From an uncultured Bacteroidales bacterium (GTDB lineage Bacteria; Bacteroidota; Bacteroidia; Bacteroidales; Paludibacteraceae): DNA of 13,728 nt. The translations under genes were made by a program, and so were the position numbers. Positions 1 to 7,331 of the stretch are shown here, piece after piece (within the stretch, counting starts at the first letter, position 1; each line of letters begins with the position of its first letter). The notes beneath the pieces were generated by a model, which worked only from the letters and a program-made list of their open reading frames with translations, was not told where the DNA came from and ran no database searches. The DNA lies in contig CAMFEN010000011.1 in assembly GCA_945949375.1 (NCBI GenBank), positions 1 through 13,728 of the forward strand, given 5' to 3'.

Positions 1-1301
1 GTCACCAAGAAGGGCAAACTTACATGTTGCTCGCCACGACGGCTAACGGATGTGATAGCACGATCTATCTCTATCTCTCTGTTACTCCGGCTGTACGCAC
101 GTCGGCAGGTACGAAGTATATCAATACCGGCGACACTTACGATTTCAATGGCAAAGCACTGTCGCAGACAGGCGTTTACTACGACACGCTGCGTGCTGCC
201 AACGGCTGCGATAGTATTGCGGAACTCCACCTATTTGTGGTGAATAAGAGCATCGGCTACGAAGAAATCAATGTCTGTGCGAACGAGATGCCGCTCCATT
301 GGAAGAACCAAGTGCTGACCGAAGCGGGCAATTACCAATTCGATACCTTGACCGTGATCGGCACCGATAGTGTTGTAGCGCTCACGCTGAATGTACTTCC
401 CACGTTTACTACATCGCTGGGCACGAAGTATATCAACATGGGTGAATCCTATACGTTCAACAACAAAGTACTCACCCAAACGGGTATATATAATGATACC
501 TTGTCTGCGGTGAATGGTTGCGATAGCGTATTGTCGCTGCAACTTGTGGCAATGGCAAAGCAGATAGGGAATATCCAAATGGGCGTATGCCAAAACGAGT
601 TGCCCATCGTATGGAAAGACCAGACGATAGAGAAGTCAGGAGTTTATACCTTCGACACGCTGACTACGGTCGGTACGGATAGTGTGGTAACGCTCACGCT
701 GACGGTGAATGCCACCTATCGAATGGCAGACACGTTGAAGATATGCGAGGGCGATTCGTTGCTATGGGAAGGCATTATGCTTTCTGACGCAGGGGATTAT
801 GAAGTTACCTACTCTTCCGTGGCACATTGTGATAGTGTGATAATGCTATCGTTGGAGGTGGTAAGGCGTAACGTTATCCAAGTGGATACGGTGATTACAA
901 GCGCAGACCTTCCCTTTGTCTTCCTCGAGGATACGCTACTCGAAGTGGGTACCCAAGAAGGCATCTACGATACCGCTATCGTGGTGAACGGCGAACCTTG
1001 CTCTACCATCTACAACTTGCATATCACAGTGAAGATGGGCGAGGGTATCAATAATGTTGGTGCAGATAAACTGAATATCTATCCTACTATGATTGCAGTG
1101 GGAGAGAAGGTTAATCTCTTCTTGCCGCAAGCAGATGAACTCACCGTTACTGTTATGGATATGACAGGCGATGTGATGGCTACCTACCATCCCGCTAACA
1201 CACATCTTGTAATAGATGATTTCTATACTGCCGGTATGTATATCGTGCGAGTTACTTCTTCCAACGGCTATTGTGGCCTCGGGAAAGTAATCGTAAAGTA
1301 A
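1..1301 (+). CDS. 3' part of a large secreted repeat protein with T9SS type A C-terminal sorting domain (5' end outside window)
   Basis: The reading frame is open to the left edge (codons from base 3), so the ATG at 24 is internal and the gene starts upstream. Numbering from that ATG, 425 residues are visible. Two modules alternate with a 104-residue period: GTKYIN at 29 and 133, NGCDS at 60 and 164, and a VC.NE.P..WK block with GTDSVV at about 84-118 and 188-222. A more diverged third copy starts near 240 (ICEGDSLLWEG, HCDSV). Such NGCDS-type beta-sandwich repeats are common in very large Bacteroidales surface proteins. Residues from about 350 (NIYPTMIAVGE) to the end (YTAGMYIVRV, GKVIVK) have the shape of a type A T9SS sorting domain, which directs export across the outer membrane and is normally removed on secretion. 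The specific function is unknown; adhesin or stalk is inference. A hairpin follows the stop. Confidence 0.85.
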   Translation, partial: HQEGQTYMLLATTANGCDSTIYLYLSVTPAVRTSAGTKYINTGDTYDFNGKALSQTGVYYDTLRAANGCDSIAELHLFVVNKSIGYEEINVCANEMPLHWKNQVLTEAGNYQFDTLTVIGTDSVVALTLNVLPTFTTSLGTKYINMGESYTFNNKVLTQTGIYNDTLSAVNGCDSVLSLQLVAMAKQIGNIQMGVCQNELPIVWKDQTIEKSGVYTFDTLTTVGTDSVVTLTLTVNATYRMADTLKICEGDSLLWEGIMLSDAGDYEVTYSSVAHCDSVIMLSLEVVRRNVIQVDTVITSADLPFVFLEDTLLEVGTQEGIYDTAIVVNGEPCSTIYNLHITVKMGEGINNVGADKLNIYPTMIAVGEKVNLFLPQADELTVTVMDMTGDVMATYHPANTHLVIDDFYTAGMYIVRVTSSNGYCGLGKVIVK

Positions 1302-1308
1302 CGTAAAG

Positions 1309-1385
1309 ATAGCAGGGGGCGGACAATTGGTCAAATGGTAAATTGTCAAATTGTCAAATTCCGCAAGCGTTCCGCCCCCTGCTAT
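1309..1385. repeat. Long inverted repeat (15-bp arms, 47-nt loop), possible terminator or REP-like element
   Basis: Bases 1309-1323 (atagcagggggcgga) are perfectly reverse-complementary to 1371-1385. The loop holds A+T-rich tandem 9-mers (aaattgtca twice, about 1342-1359). The right arm is followed by a T-rich tract (tcctttttcttc), so it could terminate transcription of the upstream T9SS-cargo gene. The 47-nt loop is unusually long for an intrinsic terminator, so a dispersed hairpin element is an alternative. It lies 8 bp after the upstream stop and ends 38 bp before the preferred start of the C10 protease gene. Confidence 0.6.
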
Positions 1386-1423
1386 TCCTTTTTCTTCTAT
1401 TTATACACCTACTAACTATTGAG

Positions 1424-3607
1424 ATGATGAAAACGATGTCTTCCTTTTTGCGTACATCCTACCGAGTTTATGGTATCTTGTTTTTATGCGCTTGGATGTA
1501 CATACCATGTAGTGCGGCTGTCCGAACACCGGAACAAGCCATAGAGATTGCTTCTGCGCACGCGAGTGTGCATCGCCGAAAATTGCCTATTCACGACACT
1601 GTCGTTTCCGATAATATAAATGCCTCGCTGGCGTATCAATCCCCCGCTTTCTATGCGGTCAATACTTCCGGCGGTTATGTCCTCGTTTCTGCCGATGACC
1701 GACTAACTCCTATCCTCGGTTACTCGGAAAGCAATACGCCTTTCCATATGGATAGTATTCCGCCCGCTATGCGCTATTGGTTAGAGGAATATGAAACAGA
1801 ATATGCTATACTCAACGCTCACCTAAAGCAGGCGGGAACGCCTACGCATCCGGACACTCAACGCTCAACTATAGCAGGCGGGGACGCCTGCGTACCCGGA
1901 CACTTAACGCTCAATGCCCAACTCTCCACTCTCACCACCGAAATTGCGCCGCTCATAGGCTGCAAATGGAATCAGAATGCCCCCTACAACCTGTTGGCTC
2001 CTTGCTACGAGGGCAACAATCATGTGGCAGCCGGTTGCGTCGCTACTGCGATGGCGCAAGTGATGTATGTGTATCAGTATCCCTCCCGCGGTACGGGCAG
2101 CCATAGTTATCTATGGCAGAGCGAGAATGATGAATCGTTGTCTGCCACCCTCTCTGCTAACTTCGGGGCTACCACCTACGATTGGGAGGCAATGCTCCCG
2201 TCTTATACTTCTTCCTCTTCGGAAAGCAGTCAGCAGGCGGTGGCTACGCTGATGTACCATTGCGGCGTGGCGGTGGATATGGGCTACGACTGCAACGCGA
2301 GCCACGAGAGCGGGGCTGTAACAAGCAAAGTGCCCGTGGCTCTGGCAACCTATTTCGGCTATGACAGCCACTATCAATCTATTCGAAAAGACATATATCC
2401 CGCCGATAGCTTGGCAACTATCATATACGAGGAACTCACACTGCAACACCCTGTCCTCGTGTCCGGACAAAACAACTCCGGCGGGCATGCGTTTGTTTGT
2501 GATGGGTATGACGGGAAGGGTTATTTCCATTTCAACTGGGGCTGGGGAGGTCGTTCAGACGGCTATTTTCTACTTTCGGCATTGAACCCTGGGAGCCAGG
2601 GCGTGGGAGGCACAGGCAACGGCTACAATAAAAATACCACTTTCTTTATCGGCTTGCAACCCCAGCGCGATGATGCCAAGGTGCAACCTCAACAACTTGC
2701 GGCGGATAGCATAACAGTATCCTCTACGACGAGCAGTAGGCAATCCACGTTCAGCGTGTCGGCATATCGGATACAAAACTATGGGATGGACAATTATCAG
2801 GGTACCTGCGGCGTGGCACTTTATGATGAGGATGACACACAGTTGATATATCTGCTTAGTACCACGGATTTTTCGCTCAAATCGGGATATTATCGCACTG
2901 TCCCTTCTACCTTTTCTGCTGTTTCCGTCCCAGCTTCGGTACCAAATGGAACCTACCGTTTGTGTTGTGTGTACAAAGACCCTGCTTACGGCTGGTCGCG
3001 GATGCTGTGTACGCAGGATGATTACTATAAGACACTCTATGTTACCGATAGTCAGATTACCTTTGTGGACAACAATGCCCCCGCTGAGTTAGTACTCACA
3101 CAACCTATAGTTTTCCCTACCGACACCGTGGCTTGTATCGGTGCACCGCTTTCGTTTTCGGTACGCAATACAGGCGGGACGTTCCGCGGAGAGATTTCTG
3201 CTCGTATCTATCAAGGGAACTTCGCCAAAGGGCAGTATGAGATCATGGATGAACTTACTATCAGACACGACCAGACGCTTACCTCCGCCCTACAGCAGGT
3301 GTTTGATGCTAACTTGAAGATAGGTACTACCTACAAGATGAAGTTGTGTTATCGTTTGGGAGAAACTGATTCGTGGCACGACCTGACTCCTGCAGAGTAC
3401 AACGGGATTTCGTTTTGGCTGAATCAGCCGCAAGCGGAAGAGCCGGAAGAACCCGATGTGCCCAGTGCCTTGCAGCAGGCACTGAGTGAAGGGGCAGAGA
3501 TATTACGCGAGCAATGGGTGATGGCATTACCGATAGGGAATCTCTATGTGGTTACCGTAGAGCATCATCAAACCATCCGTCATTATAAAATCATCAAACC
3601 GCTATGA
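1424..3607 (+). CDS. C10 family (streptopain/interpain-like) secreted cysteine protease
   Basis: This is a 727-residue papain-fold protease of the SpeB / interpain A / PrtT family. Residues 1-32 form a signal peptide (hydrophobic YGILFLCAWMYI, then CSAA). Residues about 36-130 are a Spi-type inhibitory propeptide (YAVNTSGGYVLVSADDR, TPILGYSE). The catalytic domain starts near 174 (IAPLIGCKWNQNAPYN), with nucleophile Cys205 in AAGCVATAMAQ, His355 in GGHAFVCDGYDG, and the family FHFNWGWGG motif at 368-376. Next come beta-sandwich domains (about 545-660). The last 45 residues (GNLYVVTVE, KIIKPL) resemble a T9SS sorting domain. Residues 129-164, between propeptide and mature domain, are encoded by a 46-bp tandem repeat. 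The frame extends up to a TTG at 1343, but that lies inside the hairpin. I chose ATG 1424, which gives a clean signal peptide; 1427 and 1436 are alternatives. The stop overlaps the next gene. Confidence 0.9.
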   Translation: MMKTMSSFLRTSYRVYGILFLCAWMYIPCSAAVRTPEQAIEIASAHASVHRRKLPIHDTVVSDNINASLAYQSPAFYAVNTSGGYVLVSADDRLTPILGYSESNTPFHMDSIPPAMRYWLEEYETEYAILNAHLKQAGTPTHPDTQRSTIAGGDACVPGHLTLNAQLSTLTTEIAPLIGCKWNQNAPYNLLAPCYEGNNHVAAGCVATAMAQVMYVYQYPSRGTGSHSYLWQSENDESLSATLSANFGATTYDWEAMLPSYTSSSSESSQQAVATLMYHCGVAVDMGYDCNASHESGAVTSKVPVALATYFGYDSHYQSIRKDIYPADSLATIIYEELTLQHPVLVSGQNNSGGHAFVCDGYDGKGYFHFNWGWGGRSDGYFLLSALNPGSQGVGGTGNGYNKNTTFFIGLQPQRDDAKVQPQQLAADSITVSSTTSSRQSTFSVSAYRIQNYGMDNYQGTCGVALYDEDDTQLIYLLSTTDFSLKSGYYRTVPSTFSAVSVPASVPNGTYRLCCVYKDPAYGWSRMLCTQDDYYKTLYVTDSQITFVDNNAPAELVLTQPIVFPTDTVACIGAPLSFSVRNTGGTFRGEISARIYQGNFAKGQYEIMDELTIRHDQTLTSALQQVFDANLKIGTTYKMKLCYRLGETDSWHDLTPAEYNGISFWLNQPQAEEPEEPDVPSALQQALSEGAEILREQWVMALPIGNLYVVTVEHHQTIRHYKIIKPL
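1810..1914 (+). repeat. 46-bp tandem repeat (2.3 copies) carrying GC-rich palindrome, inside the C10 protease gene
   Basis: Unit 1 is 1810-1855, unit 2 is 1856-1901, and a partial third is 1902-1914. Units 1 and 2 match at 40 of 46 positions by hand alignment. Each unit holds a hairpin; the perfect one is gcaggcg (1874-1880), loop ggga, cgcctgc (1885-1891). Because 46 is not a multiple of three, the two copies are translated in different frames (QAGTPTHPD versus AGGDACVPG), yet the gene stays open. The same core with its tail (tacccggacac) recurs between gldB and sufS. This indicates a dispersed palindromic element inserted into and duplicated within a coding region. Confidence 0.85.
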
Positions 3608-5217
3608 GAAATCTCCATCGTCGGTCTGCGCTAATCAGTATTTGGCTGGTCGGAGTAGCTTTTGGCTTTATATCCGCAAAAGAGACGGTTACTATCTCTG
3701 AGGAAGACCATCACTATCTGACTACAGACTTAGGAGTCGGCTATTCTTCCTTGCTAACCAATTATCCACTTGTGTCGACTTGCTCAGGTGACGCAGGCGG
3801 CCACCTGCAAGTGGGCTACGAGTGGCAACGCAGGCAGTTTCTGCTCCATACGGGTTTGGAGTTTGCACTTCTAAAAGGGCGAACACGTGTGTTACCTTTT
3901 GAGTTGCAGACACCCTATTCAGAGAGCGGAGTGGAGATGGTGGAGCACTTTTGTTTTAGCGATGTGGTGGAGCGGCAGTCGATAGGGCAACTATCTATCC
4001 CCGTCATGGCGGGAGGAATGTTTCAGAATAGGTACTATTTCTTGGCAGGTGTGAAGATCGGCATGCCTGTCTATGCCAATACCAAGACTACAACCACACT
4101 GCAAACCACCTTGTCTGACCCTACGCTTATCGGAGAACTGGGTGAACAAGGAGATATTCCCGCTCATAATCTATGGACGAGCAACGAGGTTACCGAAGCA
4201 TCGTTAGCGGGGCGAGTGAATGTGCAGGCATCTGCAGAGGTGGGAATCTCAATCAACGGTTTCCTGCCCTCAAAGAAAGCCACCAAGCGTCCTGCTCCTC
4301 GGCAGGCAGGAGGCAATAAAAAGAAACAACCTCTGCCGTACTATTTTCGGGTAGCGTTGTTCTGCGACTACGGACTGACGAACGCACTATCAGCAGCCGA
4401 GGGTATGCAAAGGATATGCACGCAAAAAGGCGAACAGTCGTATCCTGCAGTGGTGTCTGCACCGCGCAATGTGCAGTTGGGTACGCTGGTGGAGAGCGAT
4501 GCTCGATATAACTCCCTCTTGGTAGGCGTGAAGTTTGCCGCGCTGATACAGATGAATAGACCCAAAATCGTGGAACCACCGAAATCGTACCTTGATGTAC
4601 TCATCACAGATGCGCAGACCGAGAAAACAATACCGGCAAAGATACTACTGTATGACCGACAGACTAATCGAGAGACTATCCGCGATTCAAAAAACGGGAA
4701 AGCACATATCCGTACCAAGGTGGGCGCGTTTGACGTAAGTGTTAGTGCATTGGGTTATCTTTCGGAAACGCAGCACTACGAGATCGCCCGTTTGGGTGAT
4801 AATGCCAAACTGCAGTTCGCATTGCAACCCATACAAGACACTGTGGTGGAGGTACCTCAACCCGTCGTGCCGGAGAAAGGGGTGGTCGTAGTGCTACATA
4901 ACTTGTATTTCTCTACAAATGCCACAACTATTCTTCTTGCCTCGGAAGAAGCCTTAAACGACCTGAGTACCATGCTTTTGGCTAATCCCGAGATGCATAT
5001 CCGCATAATCGGGCATACGGATGATATAGGTAGCGAGCAAGATAACTTGTTACTGTCCTTAGGACGTGCCGAGGCGGTGAAACAAGCGCTTGTTGATCGT
5101 GGCGTGAACGACGAGCGTATTGAAACCGAGGGTAAAGGCGAGACGGAGCCTATCGCACCTAACGATACGGAGGAAGGTCGCGCAGAAAATAGGCGTGTTG
5201 AGTTCATCGTATTGTAA
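3604..5217 (+). CDS. Outer-membrane protein with C-terminal OmpA peptidoglycan-binding domain
   Basis: This 537-residue protein starts with a signal peptide (basic MRNLHRR, hydrophobic ALISIWLVGVAFGFISA, cleavage near residue 26). Residues about 30-320 are rich in alternating aromatic/hydrophobic strands (VGYEWQRRQFLLHTGLEFAL, YYFLAGVKIGMPVY, YYFRVALFCDYGL), consistent with a beta-barrel. A Lys/Arg/Pro-rich segment at about 222-241 may be a loop. Residues 329-410 resemble a carboxypeptidase-regulatory-like Ig fold (YLDVLITDAQ, VSALGYLSE). Residues 428-537 are an OmpA domain: LYFSTNATTIL, GHTDD (470-474), LSLGRAEAV and NRRVEF near the end, with the conserved Arg that contacts diaminopimelate. 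It should tether the outer membrane to peptidoglycan. The ATG overlaps the protease stop (ATGA), implying translational coupling. Whether it acts with the protease is inference. Confidence 0.9.
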   Translation: MRNLHRRSALISIWLVGVAFGFISAKETVTISEEDHHYLTTDLGVGYSSLLTNYPLVSTCSGDAGGHLQVGYEWQRRQFLLHTGLEFALLKGRTRVLPFELQTPYSESGVEMVEHFCFSDVVERQSIGQLSIPVMAGGMFQNRYYFLAGVKIGMPVYANTKTTTTLQTTLSDPTLIGELGEQGDIPAHNLWTSNEVTEASLAGRVNVQASAEVGISINGFLPSKKATKRPAPRQAGGNKKKQPLPYYFRVALFCDYGLTNALSAAEGMQRICTQKGEQSYPAVVSAPRNVQLGTLVESDARYNSLLVGVKFAALIQMNRPKIVEPPKSYLDVLITDAQTEKTIPAKILLYDRQTNRETIRDSKNGKAHIRTKVGAFDVSVSALGYLSETQHYEIARLGDNAKLQFALQPIQDTVVEVPQPVVPEKGVVVVLHNLYFSTNATTILLASEEALNDLSTMLLANPEMHIRIIGHTDDIGSEQDNLLLSLGRAEAVKQALVDRGVNDERIETEGKGETEPIAPNDTEEGRAENRRVEFIVL

Positions 5218-5282
5218 CCTGTACTAGCGCATACTATAAGAGTTGGTAACCCCAAAATAGAATATTCTCCAAGATGAAATAA

Positions 5283-5325
5283 TAAAAGAGGCTGTCTGAC
5301 GAGTTATGCCAGACAGCCTCTTTTA
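5283..5325. terminator. Bidirectional intrinsic terminator
   Basis: There is a perfect 16-bp stem: 5283-5298 (taaaagaggctgtctg) pairs with 5310-5325, around an 11-nt loop. The outer A/T part gives a U-tract in both directions, so it can end the OmpA-protein transcript (plus) and the response-regulator transcript (minus), whose stop codons lie at 5215-5217 and 5339-5341. Confidence 0.9.
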
Positions 5326-5338
5326 TATGTACTACTTA

Positions 5339-6019
5339 TTACTTATTATCTACCATCTTGTATCCCTTGCCGTGTACGCCGATGATGCGGTAGCCGGTTT
5401 CGTTGAGGAATCCGCGCAGGTGGTTGACATAGACAGAGAGAGAGCGAGAGGAGAAATAATCCTCCGTCTTCCACAATGCACTCAGTATCACATGCCGCTC
5501 TACCAGTTGATTCAAGTTGCGGCAAAGCAGCAACAACAGGTCGCTCTCGCGCGAGGACATGTGCTTTCCGTCGAAAGTCTGGTGCACAGAGTCAAACACG
5601 CGCCCATTGATGTCGAACACTGTCTCGGGTTTTGACTCGCCTGCATGGTAGCGGCGAAGAATGGCGCGAATGCGAAGGATGAGAATATCCATCGAGAAAG
5701 GCTTTGTGATATAATCATCGCAACCCAACTCAAAGGCGCGAATAATATCATCTCGTCCTGACCGCGTGCTGAGCACTACCACGGGCAACGTGTTGTTGCT
5801 ATCGCGCAAGGTCTTCATGATCTCAAAACCACTGCCGTCCGAGAATGTCAACTCCATTAAACAGATGTCGTACTTTTTATGCTTTATCGCATCTATCGTG
5901 GTTTCCGCATTATTCGTTACATCCACGGTAAAACTGATAGACCGCAGATAGTCCGCCAGTACGGTGCTCAGGTTGATGTCTCCATCAGCAATCAATACGC
6001 TTGTTTGTGTAGGATTCAT
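5339..6019 (-). CDS. OmpR/PhoB-family response regulator, RprY-like, with Glu replacing the phospho-acceptor Asp
   Basis: This is a 226-residue receiver plus winged-helix DNA-binding protein. The receiver (5-120) has acidic residues Asp12 and Asp14 but Gly13 between them, Ser84/Thr85 and Lys106 (DDYITKPFSM). The phospho-acceptor position reads DICLMELTFSDGSG, so Glu56 (codon GAG, bases 5854-5852) stands where Asp is expected. The output domain (about 130-226: SSRESDLLLLLCRN, SVYVNHLRG, VHGKGYKMV) resembles Bacteroidales RprY as I recall it. No histidine kinase is adjacent. Asp-to-Glu often mimics phosphorylation, so a constitutively active or kinase-independent regulator is plausible but unproven. 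The start is the ATG at 6019; no other in-frame Met precedes the receiver. It ends in the terminator shared with the OmpA-protein gene and is divergent from ansA. Confidence 0.93.
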   Translation of the reverse strand: MNPTQTSVLIADGDINLSTVLADYLRSISFTVDVTNNAETTIDAIKHKKYDICLMELTFSDGSGFEIMKTLRDSNNTLPVVVLSTRSGRDDIIRAFELGCDDYITKPFSMDILILRIRAILRRYHAGESKPETVFDINGRVFDSVHQTFDGKHMSSRESDLLLLLCRNLNQLVERHVILSALWKTEDYFSSRSLSVYVNHLRGFLNETGYRIIGVHGKGYKMVDNK

Positions 6020-6050
6020 ATAATAATAATCTTTGTGTAAGAAAATTTGT

Positions 6051-6068
6051 GTGCGAAACTTTACGCAC
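6051..6068. promoter_or_regulatory. Imperfect 18-bp palindrome between the response-regulator and ansA genes, candidate operator
   Basis: GTGCGAAACTTTACGCAC has perfect outer arms (gtgcg at 6051-6055, cgcac at 6064-6068) and matches its own reverse complement at 14 of 18 positions. It lies 31-49 bp upstream of the response-regulator start and about 100 bp upstream of the ansA promoter. Autoregulation by the adjacent regulator is a guess; OmpR-family sites are usually direct rather than inverted repeats. Confidence 0.3.
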
Positions 6069-6170
6069 TTCTTATGGTCGCAAAAAGTATGCCAAACCCT
6101 TTCAAAACCTCAAAAAACGATAAATTTGCTAATAAAACTACCGAAAACAGCATTTTATGCCCGATTTTAT

Positions 6171-6201
6171 TTGGAGTATTCAATAGTTTTTCGTAATTTT
6201 G
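6171..6201 (+). promoter_or_regulatory. Bacteroidota-type promoter of ansA
   Basis: TTG at 6171-6173 and TAATTTTG at 6194-6201, separated by 20 bp, match the known Bacteroides sigma-ABfr consensus (TTG near -33, TAnnTTTG near -7). Transcription would begin about 4-8 bases after 6201, almost at the ATG at 6210. The message would then have a very short or no leader. This also argues against any ansA start upstream of 6210. Confidence 0.7.
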
Positions 6202-6209
6202 CAGTCGAA

Positions 6210-7250
6210 ATGAAAAAAGAGTCAAAAGTCCTTGTCATATTAACGGGTGGAACTATCACAATGGTATGCGACCGCGAATCGGGAGCACTATTGCCTGCGG
6301 ATATGGAGACCTTCAAGGCGTTTGTTCCCGAACTTTTCACAAGCGATATCCATATCGATATGGAGGCATTCACCCCGCTACTCGATTCATCGGATGTGAA
6401 TCCCGAGAATTGGGCGCGTATGGCGCATGCGGTGTATGACCACTATGCCGACTACGACGGCTTTGTCATCCTGCACGGTACGGACACCATGTCATACTCC
6501 GCCTCCGCGCTGTCATTCATGCTCGAGAACCTGAACAAACCAGTGGTCTTCACCGGCAGCCAGTTGCCCATAGGCACGCTTCGCTCCGATGCGAAGGAGA
6601 ACCTGCTGACAGCGATAGAGATTGCCGCCGCCAAAGACGAAGACGGCAATGCTATCGTGCCGGAAGTAACGCTTTTCTTCGAGGATAAACTCTTTCGTGG
6701 CAACCGTACCACCAAGCGCAATGCCGAGCATTTCTCGGCTTTCAATTCCTACAACTACCCCGCGCTCGCCAAAGCCGGCGTGCATATCACCTACCAGCCC
6801 CATCTCATTCGCTACAACAACCTCACGCTACCGCTGCGTCTGCGCGTGCAGACAGACCAGAACGTGGGGGTGCTTAAACTCTTTCCGGGTATTCAGGAGG
6901 CGTTTGTGAAGCAGGTGCTGAATGCTCCCGGGCTGCGCGGGCTGGTGCTGGAGACTTTCGGAGCGGGCAATGCTCCCTCATCGGAGTGGCTCTATCGGCT
7001 GCTGCACGATGCGGTGGAGCGCGGTATCATCATCGTGAACAAGACCCAGTGCAACACCGGCTCCGTGGAGATGGGCTTATACGCAGTGTCGATGAACCTG
7101 CTTAAGGCGGGCGTTATCTCGGGCTACGACATCACCACCGAAGCACTGCTGACCAAGATGATGTACTTGCTGGGTGAGAACCCCGACAACCCCGAGACCG
7201 TCAAAGAACTGCTGCAGAAAGACCTCTGCGGAGAAGTAACGATAGAATGA
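6210..7250 (+). CDS. ansA: Type I (cytoplasmic) L-asparaginase
   Basis: This enzyme hydrolyses L-asparagine to aspartate and ammonia. The 346-residue product is close to the usual 330-350 of the family. The N-terminal nucleophile motif is LTGGTITM with Thr15. The second catalytic motif is HGTDTMSYSASAL (His89-Thr93, with Thr91-Asp92). Other family segments are VVFTGSQLPIG, DAKENLLTAIEIA and GLVLETFGAGNAP. No signal peptide is seen, consistent with the AnsA class rather than the periplasmic AnsB type. The frame is open back to 6033, but I start at ATG 6210. There the protein begins KKESKVLVILTGG like other family members, and the upstream stretch contains the promoter. It leads a plus-strand run with pepD, rfbC and rfbD, separated from pepD by 130 bp, so it may be a separate unit. 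Confidence 0.95.
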   Translation: MKKESKVLVILTGGTITMVCDRESGALLPADMETFKAFVPELFTSDIHIDMEAFTPLLDSSDVNPENWARMAHAVYDHYADYDGFVILHGTDTMSYSASALSFMLENLNKPVVFTGSQLPIGTLRSDAKENLLTAIEIAAAKDEDGNAIVPEVTLFFEDKLFRGNRTTKRNAEHFSAFNSYNYPALAKAGVHITYQPHLIRYNNLTLPLRLRVQTDQNVGVLKLFPGIQEAFVKQVLNAPGLRGLVLETFGAGNAPSSEWLYRLLHDAVERGIIIVNKTQCNTGSVEMGLYAVSMNLLKAGVISGYDITTEALLTKMMYLLGENPDNPETVKELLQKDLCGEVTIE

Positions 7251-7328
7251 AAGACCGCTTCGCTGTTAGATCGCTCACTGCGTTCGCTAAAAGAAATGAA
7301 TTACTTTTAACAATACAAACAGGCTCTT
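7251..7328 (+). repeat. Low-complexity iterated intergenic sequence after ansA
   Basis: The stretch accgcttcgctgttaga (7254-7270) is loosely repeated as actgcgttcgctaaaaga (7277-7294). Short complementary arms (aaaag near 7290, ctttt near 7304) could form a weak hairpin. No gene or convincing promoter is visible. It resembles dispersed intergenic sequence of Bacteroidales genomes, but no second copy is present here. Confidence 0.35.
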
Positions 7329-7331
7329 CGC

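Noticed and set aside
1343..1423. TTG start extending the C10 protease by 27 residues
   Set aside because: The extension lies in the hairpin and T-rich tract; the ATG at 1424 gives a normal signal peptide.
1810..1914. CRISPR array
   Set aside because: There are only 2.3 contiguous units with no unique spacers, the units lie inside a coding frame, and no cas genes are present.
5306..5635. 109-codon plus-strand frame at the end of the response-regulator gene
   Set aside because: It is antisense to a well-supported gene and starts inside the terminator.
6033..6209. 59-residue N-terminal extension of asparaginase
   Set aside because: It overlaps the promoter, and the family N-terminus begins at the ATG at 6210.
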